Positions 14,904 through 22,684 of a stretch of DNA of 64,000 nucleotides are shown piece by piece (the stretch's first letter is position 1; every line of letters starts with the position of its first letter). The stretch spans positions 1,736,001-1,800,000 of the forward strand of contig OY762063.1 in the NCBI GenBank assembly GCA_963665075.1, written 5' to 3'. The translations under genes were made by a program, and so were the position numbers. Source of the stretch: JAPULR01 sp963665075. Lineage in GTDB: Bacteria; Chloroflexota; Dehalococcoidia; Lucifugimonadales; GCA-2712585. The notes below the pieces were generated by a model. It saw nothing but the letters and a program-made list of their open reading frames with translations, had not been told where the DNA came from and made no database searches.

Positions 14904-16501
14904 GTTTCACCTCCATCCTCCGCTTTCGCGGGGGCAGAGAGAAGATGGGTTCCCGCTTTCGCGGGAACAAGAGGGTGTGGGGGGACGGAGGGACTGGATT
15001 CCGGCTTTCGCCGGAATGACGGATGTGGGTCGAGGGGGAAGGGAGAAGATGGATTCCCGCCTGCGCGGGAATGACGAGGAGAGAGGCGGGAATGACGGGA
15101 GACGCTCGACCCTTCGACAGGCTCAGGGTGAGCGGATGTAATACCTTGGCTAAGGGTGGTGGGTGGATTTCTGCCTGCGCGGGAATGACGAGGAGAGAGG
15201 CGGGAATGACGGGATACGCTCGACCCTTCGACAGGCTCAGGGTGAGCGGATGGGGTTTGGTCAGGGTGAGCGCGGGTGGGGTAGGAAGGGTGAGCGGATG
15301 TAATACCTTGGCTCAGGGTGGCGTATGGATTCCCGCCTTCGCGGGAATGACGGATGGGTGGTTGGGAGGAGAAAGTGGCGAGGGCGGATTTGATTTCGCG
15401 GCGGGTGGTTGGGTCGGTTTGGGAGGGGAGGGCGCGTTGGAGGGAGGCGTGGGCTTCGTCGCCGCCGATTCTACCCAAGGCCCAAGCGGCGTGGCGGCGG
15501 ACGAGGGGTTGGTCTTCGTTCAGAGCACGGGTGAGGGCGGGAATTGCGGCCGGGTCGGCGGCGTTGCCGAGGGCGACGCAGGCGTTGCGTTTGAGTCCAA
15601 CGAGCTTGGCGCGCTTGAGGGGGCTGTTGGAGAAACGGCGGCGGAATTCTTCGTCGGTCATTTCGAGTATCTCAATGAGTTGGAGGGTGGTGAATCGCTT
15701 TTTCTTGAAGGCCTGCTCGCGGGTGTAGAGGGCGTTGACGTTGACGGGGCAAACGTCCTGGCAGATGTCGCAGCCGAATACCCAGTCGGACATGAGGGGG
15801 CGGATTTCGAGGGGGATGTCGCCGCGGTTTTCGATGGTCTGGTGGGAGATGCAGCGTTCGTTGTCGATGACGTAGGGGGCGGGGAGGGCGCCGGTGGGGC
15901 AGGCCTGGAGGCAGAGGGTGCAGGAGCCGCAGTTTTTCTTGAGGGGAGGGTCGGGCTTCAGTTCCAGGTCGGTTATGACCTGGCCGAGGAAGACCCAGGA
16001 GCCGTGGGTTGAGGTGAGTACGTTGGTGTTCTTGCCGAACCAGCCGACGCCGGCGCGCTGGGCGGCGGCCCTGTCCAGCATCGGCCCGTCGTCCACGTAC
16101 CAGCGGGCTTTGATGTGTCGGCCGATGCGTTCGGAGAGGCCGCGGACGTAGAGCTTGAGGCGTTTTTTCATCAGCTTGTGGTAGTCGTCGCCCCAGGCGT
16201 AGCGGGCGACGCGACCTTCGAGGTTGCGGGGCTTGCCGTTGGCGGAGAGGTGGTAGCTGAGGGCGACGGAGATGACGCTGCGGGCGCCGGGGAGGAGGCT
16301 TTGGGGGTCTGCGCCGCGCTCGACGCGGGAGGGGTTGAACCAGGGTAAGCCGTCCATGAGGCCGTCGCGGATGCGTTGGAGGGTGACGCGCTTGTGGGCG
16401 TCGAAGGGGTCGGCGGAGGAGATGCCGACGAGGTCGAAGCCGACTTCGAGGGCGTAGTTCTTCACAAGGGTTTCAAGGGGGATGACTTCGGTCGTATTCA
16501 T
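14885..16501 (-). CDS. queG: Epoxyqueuosine reductase QueG with a repeat-encoded C-terminal tail
   Basis: 538 residues from ATG 16501. It catalyses the last step of queuosine synthesis in tRNA, reducing epoxyqueuosine with cobalamin and two [4Fe-4S] clusters. The two cluster motifs are NCGSCTLCLQACPTGA and FGCDICQDVCPVN, followed by a HEAT-like segment (RHAAWALGRIGGDEAHASL). The normal domain ends near residue 380 at SALATFSSQPP. About 156 further residues are translated straight through dispersed repeats (RHSREGGNP and AHPEPVEGSS type units). Usual length is about 350-390, so the tail is unlikely to be needed for catalysis. Confidence 0.93.
   Translation of the reverse strand: MNTTEVIPLETLVKNYALEVGFDLVGISSADPFDAHKRVTLQRIRDGLMDGLPWFNPSRVERGADPQSLLPGARSVISVALSYHLSANGKPRNLEGRVARYAWGDDYHKLMKKRLKLYVRGLSERIGRHIKARWYVDDGPMLDRAAAQRAGVGWFGKNTNVLTSTHGSWVFLGQVITDLELKPDPPLKKNCGSCTLCLQACPTGALPAPYVIDNERCISHQTIENRGDIPLEIRPLMSDWVFGCDICQDVCPVNVNALYTREQAFKKKRFTTLQLIEILEMTDEEFRRRFSNSPLKRAKLVGLKRNACVALGNAADPAAIPALTRALNEDQPLVRRHAAWALGRIGGDEAHASLQRALPSQTDPTTRREIKSALATFSSQPPIRHSREGGNPYATLSQGITSAHPSYPTRAHPDQTPSAHPEPVEGSSVSRHSRLSPRHSRAGRNPPTTLSQGITSAHPEPVEGSSVSRHSRLSPRHSRAGGNPSSPFPLDPHPSFRRKPESSPSVPPHPLVPAKAGTHLLSAPAKAEDGGETSHPPS
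14920..15355. repeat. Dispersed repeat block inside the 3' end of queG
   Basis: Contains at least five hairpin units, including TTCCGGCTTTCGCCGGAA at about 15000, TTCCCGCCTGCGCGGGAA at about 15054 and TTCCCGCCTTCGCGGGAA at about 15330, and several CGACCCTTCGACAGGCTCAGGGTGAGCGGATG boxes, plus a duplicated GATGTAATACCTTGGCT motif at 15136 and 15298. All is open in the queG frame. Confidence 0.82.
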
Positions 16502-16510
16502 TGGGAGAGG

Positions 16511-16909
16511 CTAGAGGGGCTTACGGGAGGCGTAGCCTTCGTGGACGCCGTGCCAGAAGGCGATGTCGTCTTCTCCACGCACCCAACAGAGGAAGATTTC
16601 CTGGCCTTCGCGGTGGGAGAGGAAGTCCACGAGGCCGGATTCCAGATGCCGCACGATGATGCCCTGGTCGGTAATTTCGCGGGCGAGGTCGGAGGTTGTG
16701 GACATGGCGGATTCGACGGCTTTCTGGGAGTCGGAGATTTCCTTCTCCATGCCGCCCTTGCCGTTGCTGCGGCTCTTTCTATAGACGTCGATGGTGTGCC
16801 GCTGGAGGCGGTTTTCTTCTTCTCTGGCGGCGTCGAGTTTGGAGAACTGCGCGGCGAGCCAGGGGAGCATGGCGCGGGCTTCTTCCAATGTGAAGTAACG
16901 CTGGGGCAT
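16511..16909 (-). CDS. DUF2203 family protein
   Basis: 132 residues from ATG 16909. It begins RYFTLEEARAMLPWL, a strong DUF2203 signature, has a long central helix, and ends with GLVDFLSHREGQEIFLCWVRGEDDIAFWH, also typical of the family. Function is unknown. It ends 9 bases before queG starts, so the pair is probably co-transcribed. Confidence 0.85.
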   Translation of the reverse strand: MPQRYFTLEEARAMLPWLAAQFSKLDAAREEENRLQRHTIDVYRKSRSNGKGGMEKEISDSQKAVESAMSTTSDLAREITDQGIIVRHLESGLVDFLSHREGQEIFLCWVRGEDDIAFWHGVHEGYASRKPL

Positions 16910-16987
16910 TGCGGGAATACTATAGCACGGGGAGGCGGTTATCGGCGGGTTGGCTGACTGGGTTGAGGGGGGAGTCGGCGAAGGCTT

Positions 16988-17167
16988 CTATCCGTCGAGG
17001 CGGGGGCGGGCGATGAAGAAGCCCCACATGACGACGAGGCAGATGAAGATGAGGGTTTCGATGGCGCCGGGCCAGGGGGAGAAGTCGATTGCTACGCACA
17101 GGATGGCGATGGGGAGGACCATCCAGAGAAGCCATCGCTTCACGGTTTCCATGCCAGGCTTGCCCAT
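16988..17167 (-). CDS. Small membrane protein
   Basis: 59 residues from ATG 17167 with GGAGGTATCA directly upstream; the longer frame upstream overlaps the tRNA-Leu gene and is not credible. Two hydrophobic segments (WLLWMVLPIAILCVAI and LIFICLVVMWGFFIA) separated by a short SPWPGAIE loop predict a two-span membrane protein. Function unknown. Confidence 0.6.
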   Translation of the reverse strand: MGKPGMETVKRWLLWMVLPIAILCVAIDFSPWPGAIETLIFICLVVMWGFFIARPRLDG

Positions 17168-17213
17168 TGATACCTCCGAAGTGTTCGTCGCTTTCGTATG
17201 TCGTGGCCGATGG

Positions 17214-17296
17214 TGCCGGGGGCGGGATTCGAACCCACACACCGGTGAAGGTAGCGGATTTTAAGTCCGCCGCGTCTACCATTCCGCCACCCCGGC
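17214..17296 (-). tRNA. tRNA-Leu (anticodon TAA)
   Basis: Acceptor stem GCCGGGG/CCCCGGC, anticodon loop CTTAAAA with TAA, long class II variable arm and GGTTCGAATCC T arm. CCA is encoded at 17213-17211. Confidence 0.95.
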
Positions 17297-17402
17297 TTTT
17301 TCATTCCCTTGGTCGATGTATTTCAACCACGCCAAGGCGACGTCTCTGGATTGAGTTAGTCGCCGCAGTGAAATTCCAGGAACCCGCCAGGGAGGGAATT
17401 GG

Positions 17403-17475
17403 AGGCGACGGGCGGAATCGAACCGCCGAATAGAGGTTTTGCAGACCTCCGCCTTAACCACTTGGCTACGTCGCC
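17403..17475 (-). tRNA. tRNA-Cys (anticodon GCA)
   Basis: Acceptor stem GGCGACG/CGTCGCC, discriminator T, anticodon GCA in GGAGGTCTGCAAAACCTC, and T arm GGTTCGATTCC. CCA is not encoded. Confidence 0.95.
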
Positions 17476-17494
17476 TTCAGGCTTGGCTCCTTGG

Positions 17495-17578
17495 TGCCGA
17501 GGGCGGGACTTGAACCCACACGAGCTTTCGCCCACAGCCCCCTCAAGACTGCGTGTCTACCAATTCCACCACCTCGGC
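17495..17578 (-). tRNA. tRNA-Leu (anticodon GAG)
   Basis: Acceptor stem GCCGAGG/CCTCGGC, anticodon stem CAGTC/GGCTG with loop TTGAGGG giving GAG, long variable arm (GGGCGAAAGCTC), T arm GGTTCAAGTCC. CCA encoded at 17494-17492. Confidence 0.94.
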
Positions 17579-17684
17579 ACGGCAGACGTTGAATACTATA
17601 TCAGAAACGAGGGCGGGGCTGAAAGGGGGAAGGGGTGGGTTGCGTGTGCGTCCTCCTGTGGGGTGGATGGTTGTTTTTGAATGG

Positions 17685-17759
17685 CAGGAGCGGGAGGATT
17701 CGAACCCCCGACCACTGGTTTTGGAGACCAGCGCTCTGGCCAGACTGAGCTACGCTCCT
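17685..17759 (-). tRNA. tRNA-Trp (anticodon CCA)
   Basis: Acceptor stem AGGAGCG/CGCTCCT, anticodon arm CTGGTCTCCAAAACCAG, T arm GGTTCGAATCC, G discriminator and encoded CCA at 17684-17682. Confidence 0.95.
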
Positions 17760-17763
17760 GTGG

Positions 17764-17836
17764 CACCCCTGGAGGGATTCGAACCCCCGACGCGCGGCTT
17801 AGGAAGCCACCGCTCTATCCTCTGAGCTACAGGGGC
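17764..17836 (-). tRNA. tRNA-Arg (anticodon CCT)
   Basis: Acceptor stem GCCCCTG/CAGGGGT, anticodon arm GGCTTCCTAAGCC, T arm GGTTCGAATCC. CCA encoded at 17763-17761, one base from the 5' end of tRNA-Trp. Confidence 0.95.
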
Positions 17837-17843
17837 TTGATGG

Positions 17844-17916
17844 TGGAGATAGGGGGAATCGAACCCCCAACCTCGGCATTGCGAACGCCGCGCTCTCCCA
17901 ATTGAGCTATATCCCC
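17844..17916 (-). tRNA. tRNA-Ala (anticodon CGC)
   Basis: Acceptor stem GGGGATA/TATCTCC with one G-T pair, anticodon arm CGGCGTTCGCAATGCCG giving CGC, T arm GGTTCGATTCC, and encoded CCA at 17843-17841. Probably the first gene of the minus-strand tRNA cluster. Confidence 0.95.
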
Positions 17917-18019
17917 GCGGGTGGCGGCCCTATGGGGGCCGGAATTGTTGCCCTCCAGTGGGTGGGATTAAAGGAAAATGCTAGCTTATGGCGAAAGGGG
18001 GTGTCAAGGGAGGGCATAC

Positions 18020-18049
18020 TTGCTTGCGCGGTGAAATTTGCTGTAGAAT
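18020..18049 (+). promoter_or_regulatory. Possible promoter of the toxin-antitoxin operon
   Basis: TTGCTT at 18020-18025 and TAGAAT at 18044-18049 are separated by 18 bases and lie about 35 bases before the first Shine-Dalgarno of the operon. The surroundings are AT-rich compared with the rest of the window. Confidence 0.4.
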
Positions 18050-18085
18050 CATTACCCAAATGGAAATTATTTTAGGAGGGAAACC

Positions 18086-18154
18086 ATGATGGCAGCTATA
18101 AACGGAATAAACTTCAATGGGAAGAAGGTGACTGGCGATGGAAATCAGTTTTAA
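18086..18154 (+). CDS. Short leader reading frame before the toxin gene
   Basis: 22 codons (MMAAINGINFNGKKVTGDGNQ plus F, then TAA). It has the best ribosome-binding site in the area: AGGAGGG five bases before the ATG. It overlaps the first 17 bases of the toxin gene in another frame, so ribosomes finishing here could re-initiate at ATG 18138. Coding status is inferred from the ribosome-binding site and overlap only. Confidence 0.4.
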   Translation: MMAAINGINFNGKKVTGDGNQF

Positions 18155-18473
18155 GTCTCGAAAGGATCAGAAGACCTTTAATGAATATCGAACACTCAAG
18201 AAAGAATATGGAGATCCTATGGCAAAAACAATACAAAAGCGGATGGCGGTTCTTAAGAATGCTCCAACCCTCTTCCACGTTCAGGCTGACCGAACAATGC
18301 GTCTCCATCCACTGAAAGGCAATAGAAATGGGCAATTCGCAGTCAACCTAAAGCATCCTTTTCGATTGGTCTTTATCCCAAACCACGATACATTGCCAAC
18401 TACAGAAGATGGCGCGGTGGACCTGTCCAAGATAACTGCCATTACCATTTTAGAAGTGATTGATTATCACTGA
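18138..18473 (+). CDS. higB: HigB/RelE-type toxin
   Basis: 111 residues from ATG 18138. It begins MEISFKSRKDQKTFNEYRTL and has the C-terminal beta-rich half typical of plasmid-maintenance killer proteins: DRTMRLHPLKGNRNGQFAVNL, then HPFRLVFIPNHD and AITILEVIDYH. This family cleaves mRNA on the ribosome. The next gene is an XRE-family protein whose N-terminal domain is the matching antitoxin. The gene is markedly AT-richer than its surroundings, consistent with transfer. Confidence 0.85.
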   Translation: MEISFKSRKDQKTFNEYRTLKKEYGDPMAKTIQKRMAVLKNAPTLFHVQADRTMRLHPLKGNRNGQFAVNLKHPFRLVFIPNHDTLPTTEDGAVDLSKITAITILEVIDYH

Positions 18474-18556
18474 AGGGAACCTACACTCATTCCTAGTAGA
18501 ACCAGTCTCATTCAAACGCAAAGTACAAATAACGAAAATAGAATGGAGGTGGAGGC

Positions 18557-19651
18557 GTGAGCACAGCCAGATACCCATATCAGCCGGACTATGCCGTGCC
18601 ACCGGGAGAGATTCTTGAAGAGCAACTGGAAGTTCTTCAGATGTCCCAGGTGGAATTGGCAAGACGGTGTAGTCGATCGCCTAAGTTGATAAGCGAGATA
18701 ATTTCGGGCAAAGCTCCCATTGAACCCGCTACGGCCGTTCAATTGGAGAAGGCGTTGGGGTTAGACGCCCGGATCTGGCTTGGAATAGAGGCTGATTATC
18801 GGCTTCATCAAGAACGCGAGGCTGAGGCCGTTGAGGCGGCGAAACAATTGGCTTGGGCAAAGCAATTCCCCGCGAATGAATTGGTCAAGCGGGGAGTGAT
18901 GTCCAAGACAAGAGTGAAAGCTGAACCGGTCGGCGCGGTTTTGCGCTTCTTTGGTGTGGCTACCAGTGACGCTTGGGAAACTACCTACGGGGAAAAGTTG
19001 CTACCTGGCGTCGCCTTTCGTCACTCTCCGTCCTATGGGAGCGATCGCTACGCCCTGGCAACCTGGCTCCGCTTGGGCGAGATAGAAGCTGATAACGTGG
19101 TCACACAGCCATTTGACAAGGATGCCTTCCTGGACGCCCTGGCTGAGATCAGACAACTGACTGCGATACGCAAAGCTGAGTCCATACATGAAACTCAACG
19201 GCTGTGCCAGGATGCGGGCGTAGTTTTTTCCATAATCAAGCCCTTTCCCAAGACTTCCCTTCACGCAGCGACTCGCTGGGTTTCGCCCAGGAAGGCGCTC
19301 ATCCAATTAACTGCCCGGCACCTGCGAGACGACCAACTCTGGTTCAGTCTCTTTCACGAAGCTGCCCACGTCCTCTTCCACGGGAAACGTCGGCTGTACG
19401 TGCAGATGAAGGGGAAGCAGGTCGCTGAACAAGAGGAACAAGCTAATCGGTGGGCCGCTGATTTTCTGATTCCCCGCAAGGACTGGAGGAGGTTTTCAGA
19501 CGCCCGACGCTTCGATGCCGGAGATGTTATGGCCTTCGCAGATGAGCAGGGTATAGCCCCGGGCATCGTAGTAGGACGATTGCAGTACGAAAAAAGAATC
19601 CATTGGAGCAATCTCAACCACTTGAAGGTGAAATTAGTGTGGGAGGGGTAG
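18557..19651 (+). CDS. higA: HigA-type antitoxin with ImmA/IrrE metallopeptidase domain
   Basis: 364 residues from GTG 18557 with GGAGGTGGAGG just upstream. The N-terminal helix-turn-helix (about 15-80: PPGEILEEQLEVLQMSQVEL, RRCSRSPKLISEIISGKAPI) matches the HigA/VapI group. The C-terminal half has an HExxH zinc peptidase motif in LFHEAAHVLFHGKR and EEQANRWAADFLIP with the third ligand region, as in ImmA/IrrE. Fusions of this type repress their own operon and may be degraded or activated on stress. It is the partner of the upstream toxin. Confidence 0.85.
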   Translation: MSTARYPYQPDYAVPPGEILEEQLEVLQMSQVELARRCSRSPKLISEIISGKAPIEPATAVQLEKALGLDARIWLGIEADYRLHQEREAEAVEAAKQLAWAKQFPANELVKRGVMSKTRVKAEPVGAVLRFFGVATSDAWETTYGEKLLPGVAFRHSPSYGSDRYALATWLRLGEIEADNVVTQPFDKDAFLDALAEIRQLTAIRKAESIHETQRLCQDAGVVFSIIKPFPKTSLHAATRWVSPRKALIQLTARHLRDDQLWFSLFHEAAHVLFHGKRRLYVQMKGKQVAEQEEQANRWAADFLIPRKDWRRFSDARRFDAGDVMAFADEQGIAPGIVVGRLQYEKRIHWSNLNHLKVKLVWEG

Positions 19652-19862
19652 CCCTTCGACCGAGGCCAGGCGGGATGATCATCGCCTGAGCGGGGCACTG
19701 CACATCGCGTTCCTGTTGAGCTTATGCGTTGCGGCGATTTTGGTGGGACTTGGTATCACTTAAAGGTTTGCGGGGATGGGGGCGTTCAAGCCGGGCAGAT
19801 ACGGTGGCAGGCAGTAGCTTGGGCTGGGGACGTTTTCACCCTCACCTTAATCCTCTCCCTCA

Positions 19863-19987
19863 AGGAGACCTTTGCGTAACTTCCAAATGTGTCATCCCCT
19901 CCACCCGAATCACCCCCATCTCAATCTTCCCCCGTCAAGGGGGAAGAGGCCAATTGGCGCTCTTGAGGGAGTTATGCAAAGGTCTTC
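19863..19987. mobile_element. MITE-like element with inverted ends
   Basis: The left end AGACCTTTGCGTAACT (19866-19881) and right end AGTTATGCAAAGGTCT (19970-19985) are inverted copies matching at 15 of 16 bases. The 120-bp interior carries other dispersed repeats, including a CTTCCCCCGTCAAGGGGGAAG hairpin. A second copy lies at 50313-50466. No gene is encoded. The rest of 19652-20123 holds the CTCACCTTAATCCTCTCCCT repeat and nothing else recognisable. Confidence 0.65.
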
Positions 19988-20123
19988 CTGGCGGGGGAAG
20001 GGGCTTTGGGGAAGCGGTGAATTCTTGACACCCAGTTTCCGCAAGGGCTATGATTACCCAATTCGGATTCCTGCATATCAAATATGAAAACTGAATAGTA
20101 GGGTCTAGTTTTTTGGAAGGACG

Positions 20124-21611
20124 GTGACCATCTTGCCGAACTTTATTACCGCCTTCCTCTCAGCACTGACAGGCAAAGGCATCAAGGCCGCGAGGCTGGA
20201 AGCTCAGGAAATAATCGAGGAGGCCGAAGAGCAGAAGAGGAAACTGATACTGGAAGGAAGAGAAGCTGCCTTGAAGCTCCGGTCGGGCGCTGAGGAGGAA
20301 GTCAAAGAGAGACGCCGCGACCTGCGCGCGCAGGAGAAGCGCTATCGACGCAGAGAGGAGAACATCGAGAACAGGGTTCAATCCCTGGACAAGCGGGAAA
20401 CCGCCATCGCAACCAAGGAGGCGGGCGTAGAAGAGGACAGAACCCGCCTGTACCAACTCAAACAGGAGCAGGTTGAACAGCTGGAAAGGATTGCGGGGCT
20501 TTCGTCCGACGAGGCTCGCAGCGTGGTTCTCACGCGGGCGGAGACGGACATGAAGCACGATCTGGACAAGCGCTACTACGAGTTGGAGCGGGAGATGAAG
20601 GGGCGGGTGGACGATGAGGCCAGGAAGGTAATTACGTTGGCGATTCAACGGCTGGCCTCGGACGTGGTCTCAGAAAGGAGCACCTCCCGGATAGCTCTGC
20701 CCAGCGACGGGATGAAGGGGCGTTTGATAGGCCGGGAAGGCCGCAACATCCGCGCGATGGAGGCGGCGATGGGGGTGGATATTCTGATAGACGACACGCC
20801 TGAGATGGTTACCATCTCCTGCTTCGACCCCATCCGCCGGGAGATAGCCCGAATCGCGCTTGAGAAGCTGATAGAGGACGGACGCATCCACCCCAGTCGG
20901 ATTGAGGACATCGTGCGGAAGTCCCAGGTGGAGGTGCAGGAGACCATCTACAAGTCGGGCGAAGAAGCGACTTTCGACGCCAACGTGAGGGGTCTCAGCC
21001 CGGAACTGAAGAAGCTGCTGGGGCGGTTGAAGTATCGCTACAGCTATGGGGAAAACATCCTCCAGCATTCGGTGGAAGTGTCCCTGCTGGCCGGCATGAT
21101 CGCCTCCGAGATGGGGGCGGACATCGAAGTGGCCAAGGCGGGCGGGCTGCTGCACGACATAGGCAAGGCTATGACCCACGAGGTGCAGGGCAGTCACGTG
21201 GACATCGGCGACGACATCGCGGAGAAGTACGGCATCGACTCTGAGGTGCGGCGGGCCATCGTGGAGCACCACGAGGACGACCGTGGGTCGGTGGAGGCGC
21301 TCATCGTGGCCGCCGCGGACGCCATCAGCGCGGCGCGGCCGGGCGCGCGCAAGGAGAGCCTGGAGCAGTACATCCAGCGATTGGAAGCCCTGGAGGGCGT
21401 CGCGACCAGCTTCGACGGGGTGCAGAAGGCGTATGCGATTCAGGCGGGCCGCGAGGTGCGGATAATCGTGAGGCCGGAGCACATCGACGACTTCAAGGCG
21501 GCGGCGCTCGCGCGGGACGTGGCGAAGAAGGTGGAGGAGGAGCTTATCTATCCCGGTCAGATCAAGGTGACGGTGGTGCGGGAAACCCGCAATATAGAGA
21601 TAGCCCACTAG
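20124..21611 (+). CDS. rny: Ribonuclease Y
   Basis: 495 residues from GTG 20124. RNase Y starts mRNA decay at the membrane. The protein has the long N-terminal coiled coil (20-165), a KH domain with SDGMKGRLIGREGRNIRAME, and an HD domain with NILQHSVEVSLLAG and GLLHDIGKAM, followed by VEHHEDDRGS. The usual N-terminal transmembrane helix is weak here: only LPNFITAFLSALTG precedes the coiled coil. The next gene is a YmdB-like phosphoesterase, the classical neighbour of rny. Confidence 0.95.
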   Translation: MTILPNFITAFLSALTGKGIKAARLEAQEIIEEAEEQKRKLILEGREAALKLRSGAEEEVKERRRDLRAQEKRYRRREENIENRVQSLDKRETAIATKEAGVEEDRTRLYQLKQEQVEQLERIAGLSSDEARSVVLTRAETDMKHDLDKRYYELEREMKGRVDDEARKVITLAIQRLASDVVSERSTSRIALPSDGMKGRLIGREGRNIRAMEAAMGVDILIDDTPEMVTISCFDPIRREIARIALEKLIEDGRIHPSRIEDIVRKSQVEVQETIYKSGEEATFDANVRGLSPELKKLLGRLKYRYSYGENILQHSVEVSLLAGMIASEMGADIEVAKAGGLLHDIGKAMTHEVQGSHVDIGDDIAEKYGIDSEVRRAIVEHHEDDRGSVEALIVAAADAISAARPGARKESLEQYIQRLEALEGVATSFDGVQKAYAIQAGREVRIIVRPEHIDDFKAAALARDVAKKVEEELIYPGQIKVTVVRETRNIEIAH

Positions 21612-21639
21612 CCCTCTCATGACGCCGGACATTGATAAC

Positions 21640-21905
21640 GGGAGAGACACCCCCATCCCCGTATCAAGTACGGGGCAGGTTCTAATCTTCTCCCGTGACG
21701 GGGGAAGGGAGGGGACTGGATTCCCGCCTGCGCGGGAATGACGGAGGGAGAGGCGGGAATGACGGAGGGGGAAGGAAGGGGACTGGATTCCGGCTTTCGC
21801 CGGAATGACGGAGGGGGAGGCGGGAATGACGGAGGGGGAGGCGGGAATGACGGGAGTCGCTCGACCCTTCGACAGGCTCAGGGTGAGCGGAAGGAGGAGT
21901 AGGTT
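21640..21905. repeat. Dispersed repeats between rny and the phosphoesterase gene
   Basis: Contains the CCCCGTATCAAGTACGGGG hairpin, hairpin units TTCCCGCCTGCGCGGGAA and TTCCGGCTTTCGCCGGAA, several GGGAATGACGGAGGGGGAGGC units and a CGACCCTTCGACAGGCTCAGGGTGAGCGG box. No gene. Confidence 0.8.
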
Positions 21906-21908
21906 TTC

Positions 21909-22679
21909 TTGCGTGTGTTGATGATTGGCGACGTTGTGGGGAGTCCGGGTCGCAAGGCGGTCAAGCGGCTGCTGCCTTCGCTGAGGGATGAGTATTCGCT
22001 GGATTTGGTGGTGTGCAACGGGGAAAACGCCGCCGGAGGCGCAGGCATCACCTACAAGACGGCGCAGGAGCTTCTGCAAGCCGGCGCGGACGTTTTGACT
22101 ACGGGGAATCACGTGTGGCGCAAGAAAGAGATAATTCCGCACTTGCAGGAAGACCTGCCCATCGTCAGGCCGTCGAATTTTCCGCCCGGTGTGCCCGGGC
22201 GGGGGCATTTGCGGGTGGGGAACGTGGTGACGCTGAATCTGATGGGCAGGACGTTCATGGAGCCGCTGGACTGTCCGTTTCGCGAGGCGGAACGGGCGCT
22301 TGCGGAGGTGGGAGGGCCGCCGGAGACGATTGTGCTGGTGGACTTTCACGCCGAGGCGACTTCGGAGAAGCAGGCGTTGGGCTGGTTTCTGGACGGGCGG
22401 GTGAGCGCGGTGGTGGGGACGCATACGCACGTGCCGACGGCGGACCATCGCATCATGCCGGAAGGGACGGCCTTCGTGTCCGACCTGGGGATGGTTGGGC
22501 CGATCAACTCGGTCATCGGGACGGACCCCAACGTGGTTCTGGAGAAGTTTTTGACGCAGATGCCGCAGAAGTTCACGGTGGCGAAGGGGCCGGTGACGTT
22601 CAATTCCGTGCTGATAGAGATAGACGAGGAGACGGGGCGGGCTTCACATATCGAGCGAATAGACCGGCTGGTGGAGTGA
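21909..22679 (+). CDS. YmdB-like metallophosphoesterase (TIGR00282 family)
   Basis: 256 residues from TTG 21909. The N-terminal metal site VLMIGDVVGSPGR, then CNGENAAGG, LTTGNHVWRKKEI, LVDFHAEATSEK and VVGTHTHVPTADHRI are family hallmarks. YmdB-type enzymes hydrolyse 2',3'-cyclic nucleotides and are often encoded next to rny, as here, which links it to RNA decay. Length is typical. Confidence 0.93.
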   Translation: MRVLMIGDVVGSPGRKAVKRLLPSLRDEYSLDLVVCNGENAAGGAGITYKTAQELLQAGADVLTTGNHVWRKKEIIPHLQEDLPIVRPSNFPPGVPGRGHLRVGNVVTLNLMGRTFMEPLDCPFREAERALAEVGGPPETIVLVDFHAEATSEKQALGWFLDGRVSAVVGTHTHVPTADHRIMPEGTAFVSDLGMVGPINSVIGTDPNVVLEKFLTQMPQKFTVAKGPVTFNSVLIEIDEETGRASHIERIDRLVE

Positions 22680-22684
22680 ACATT

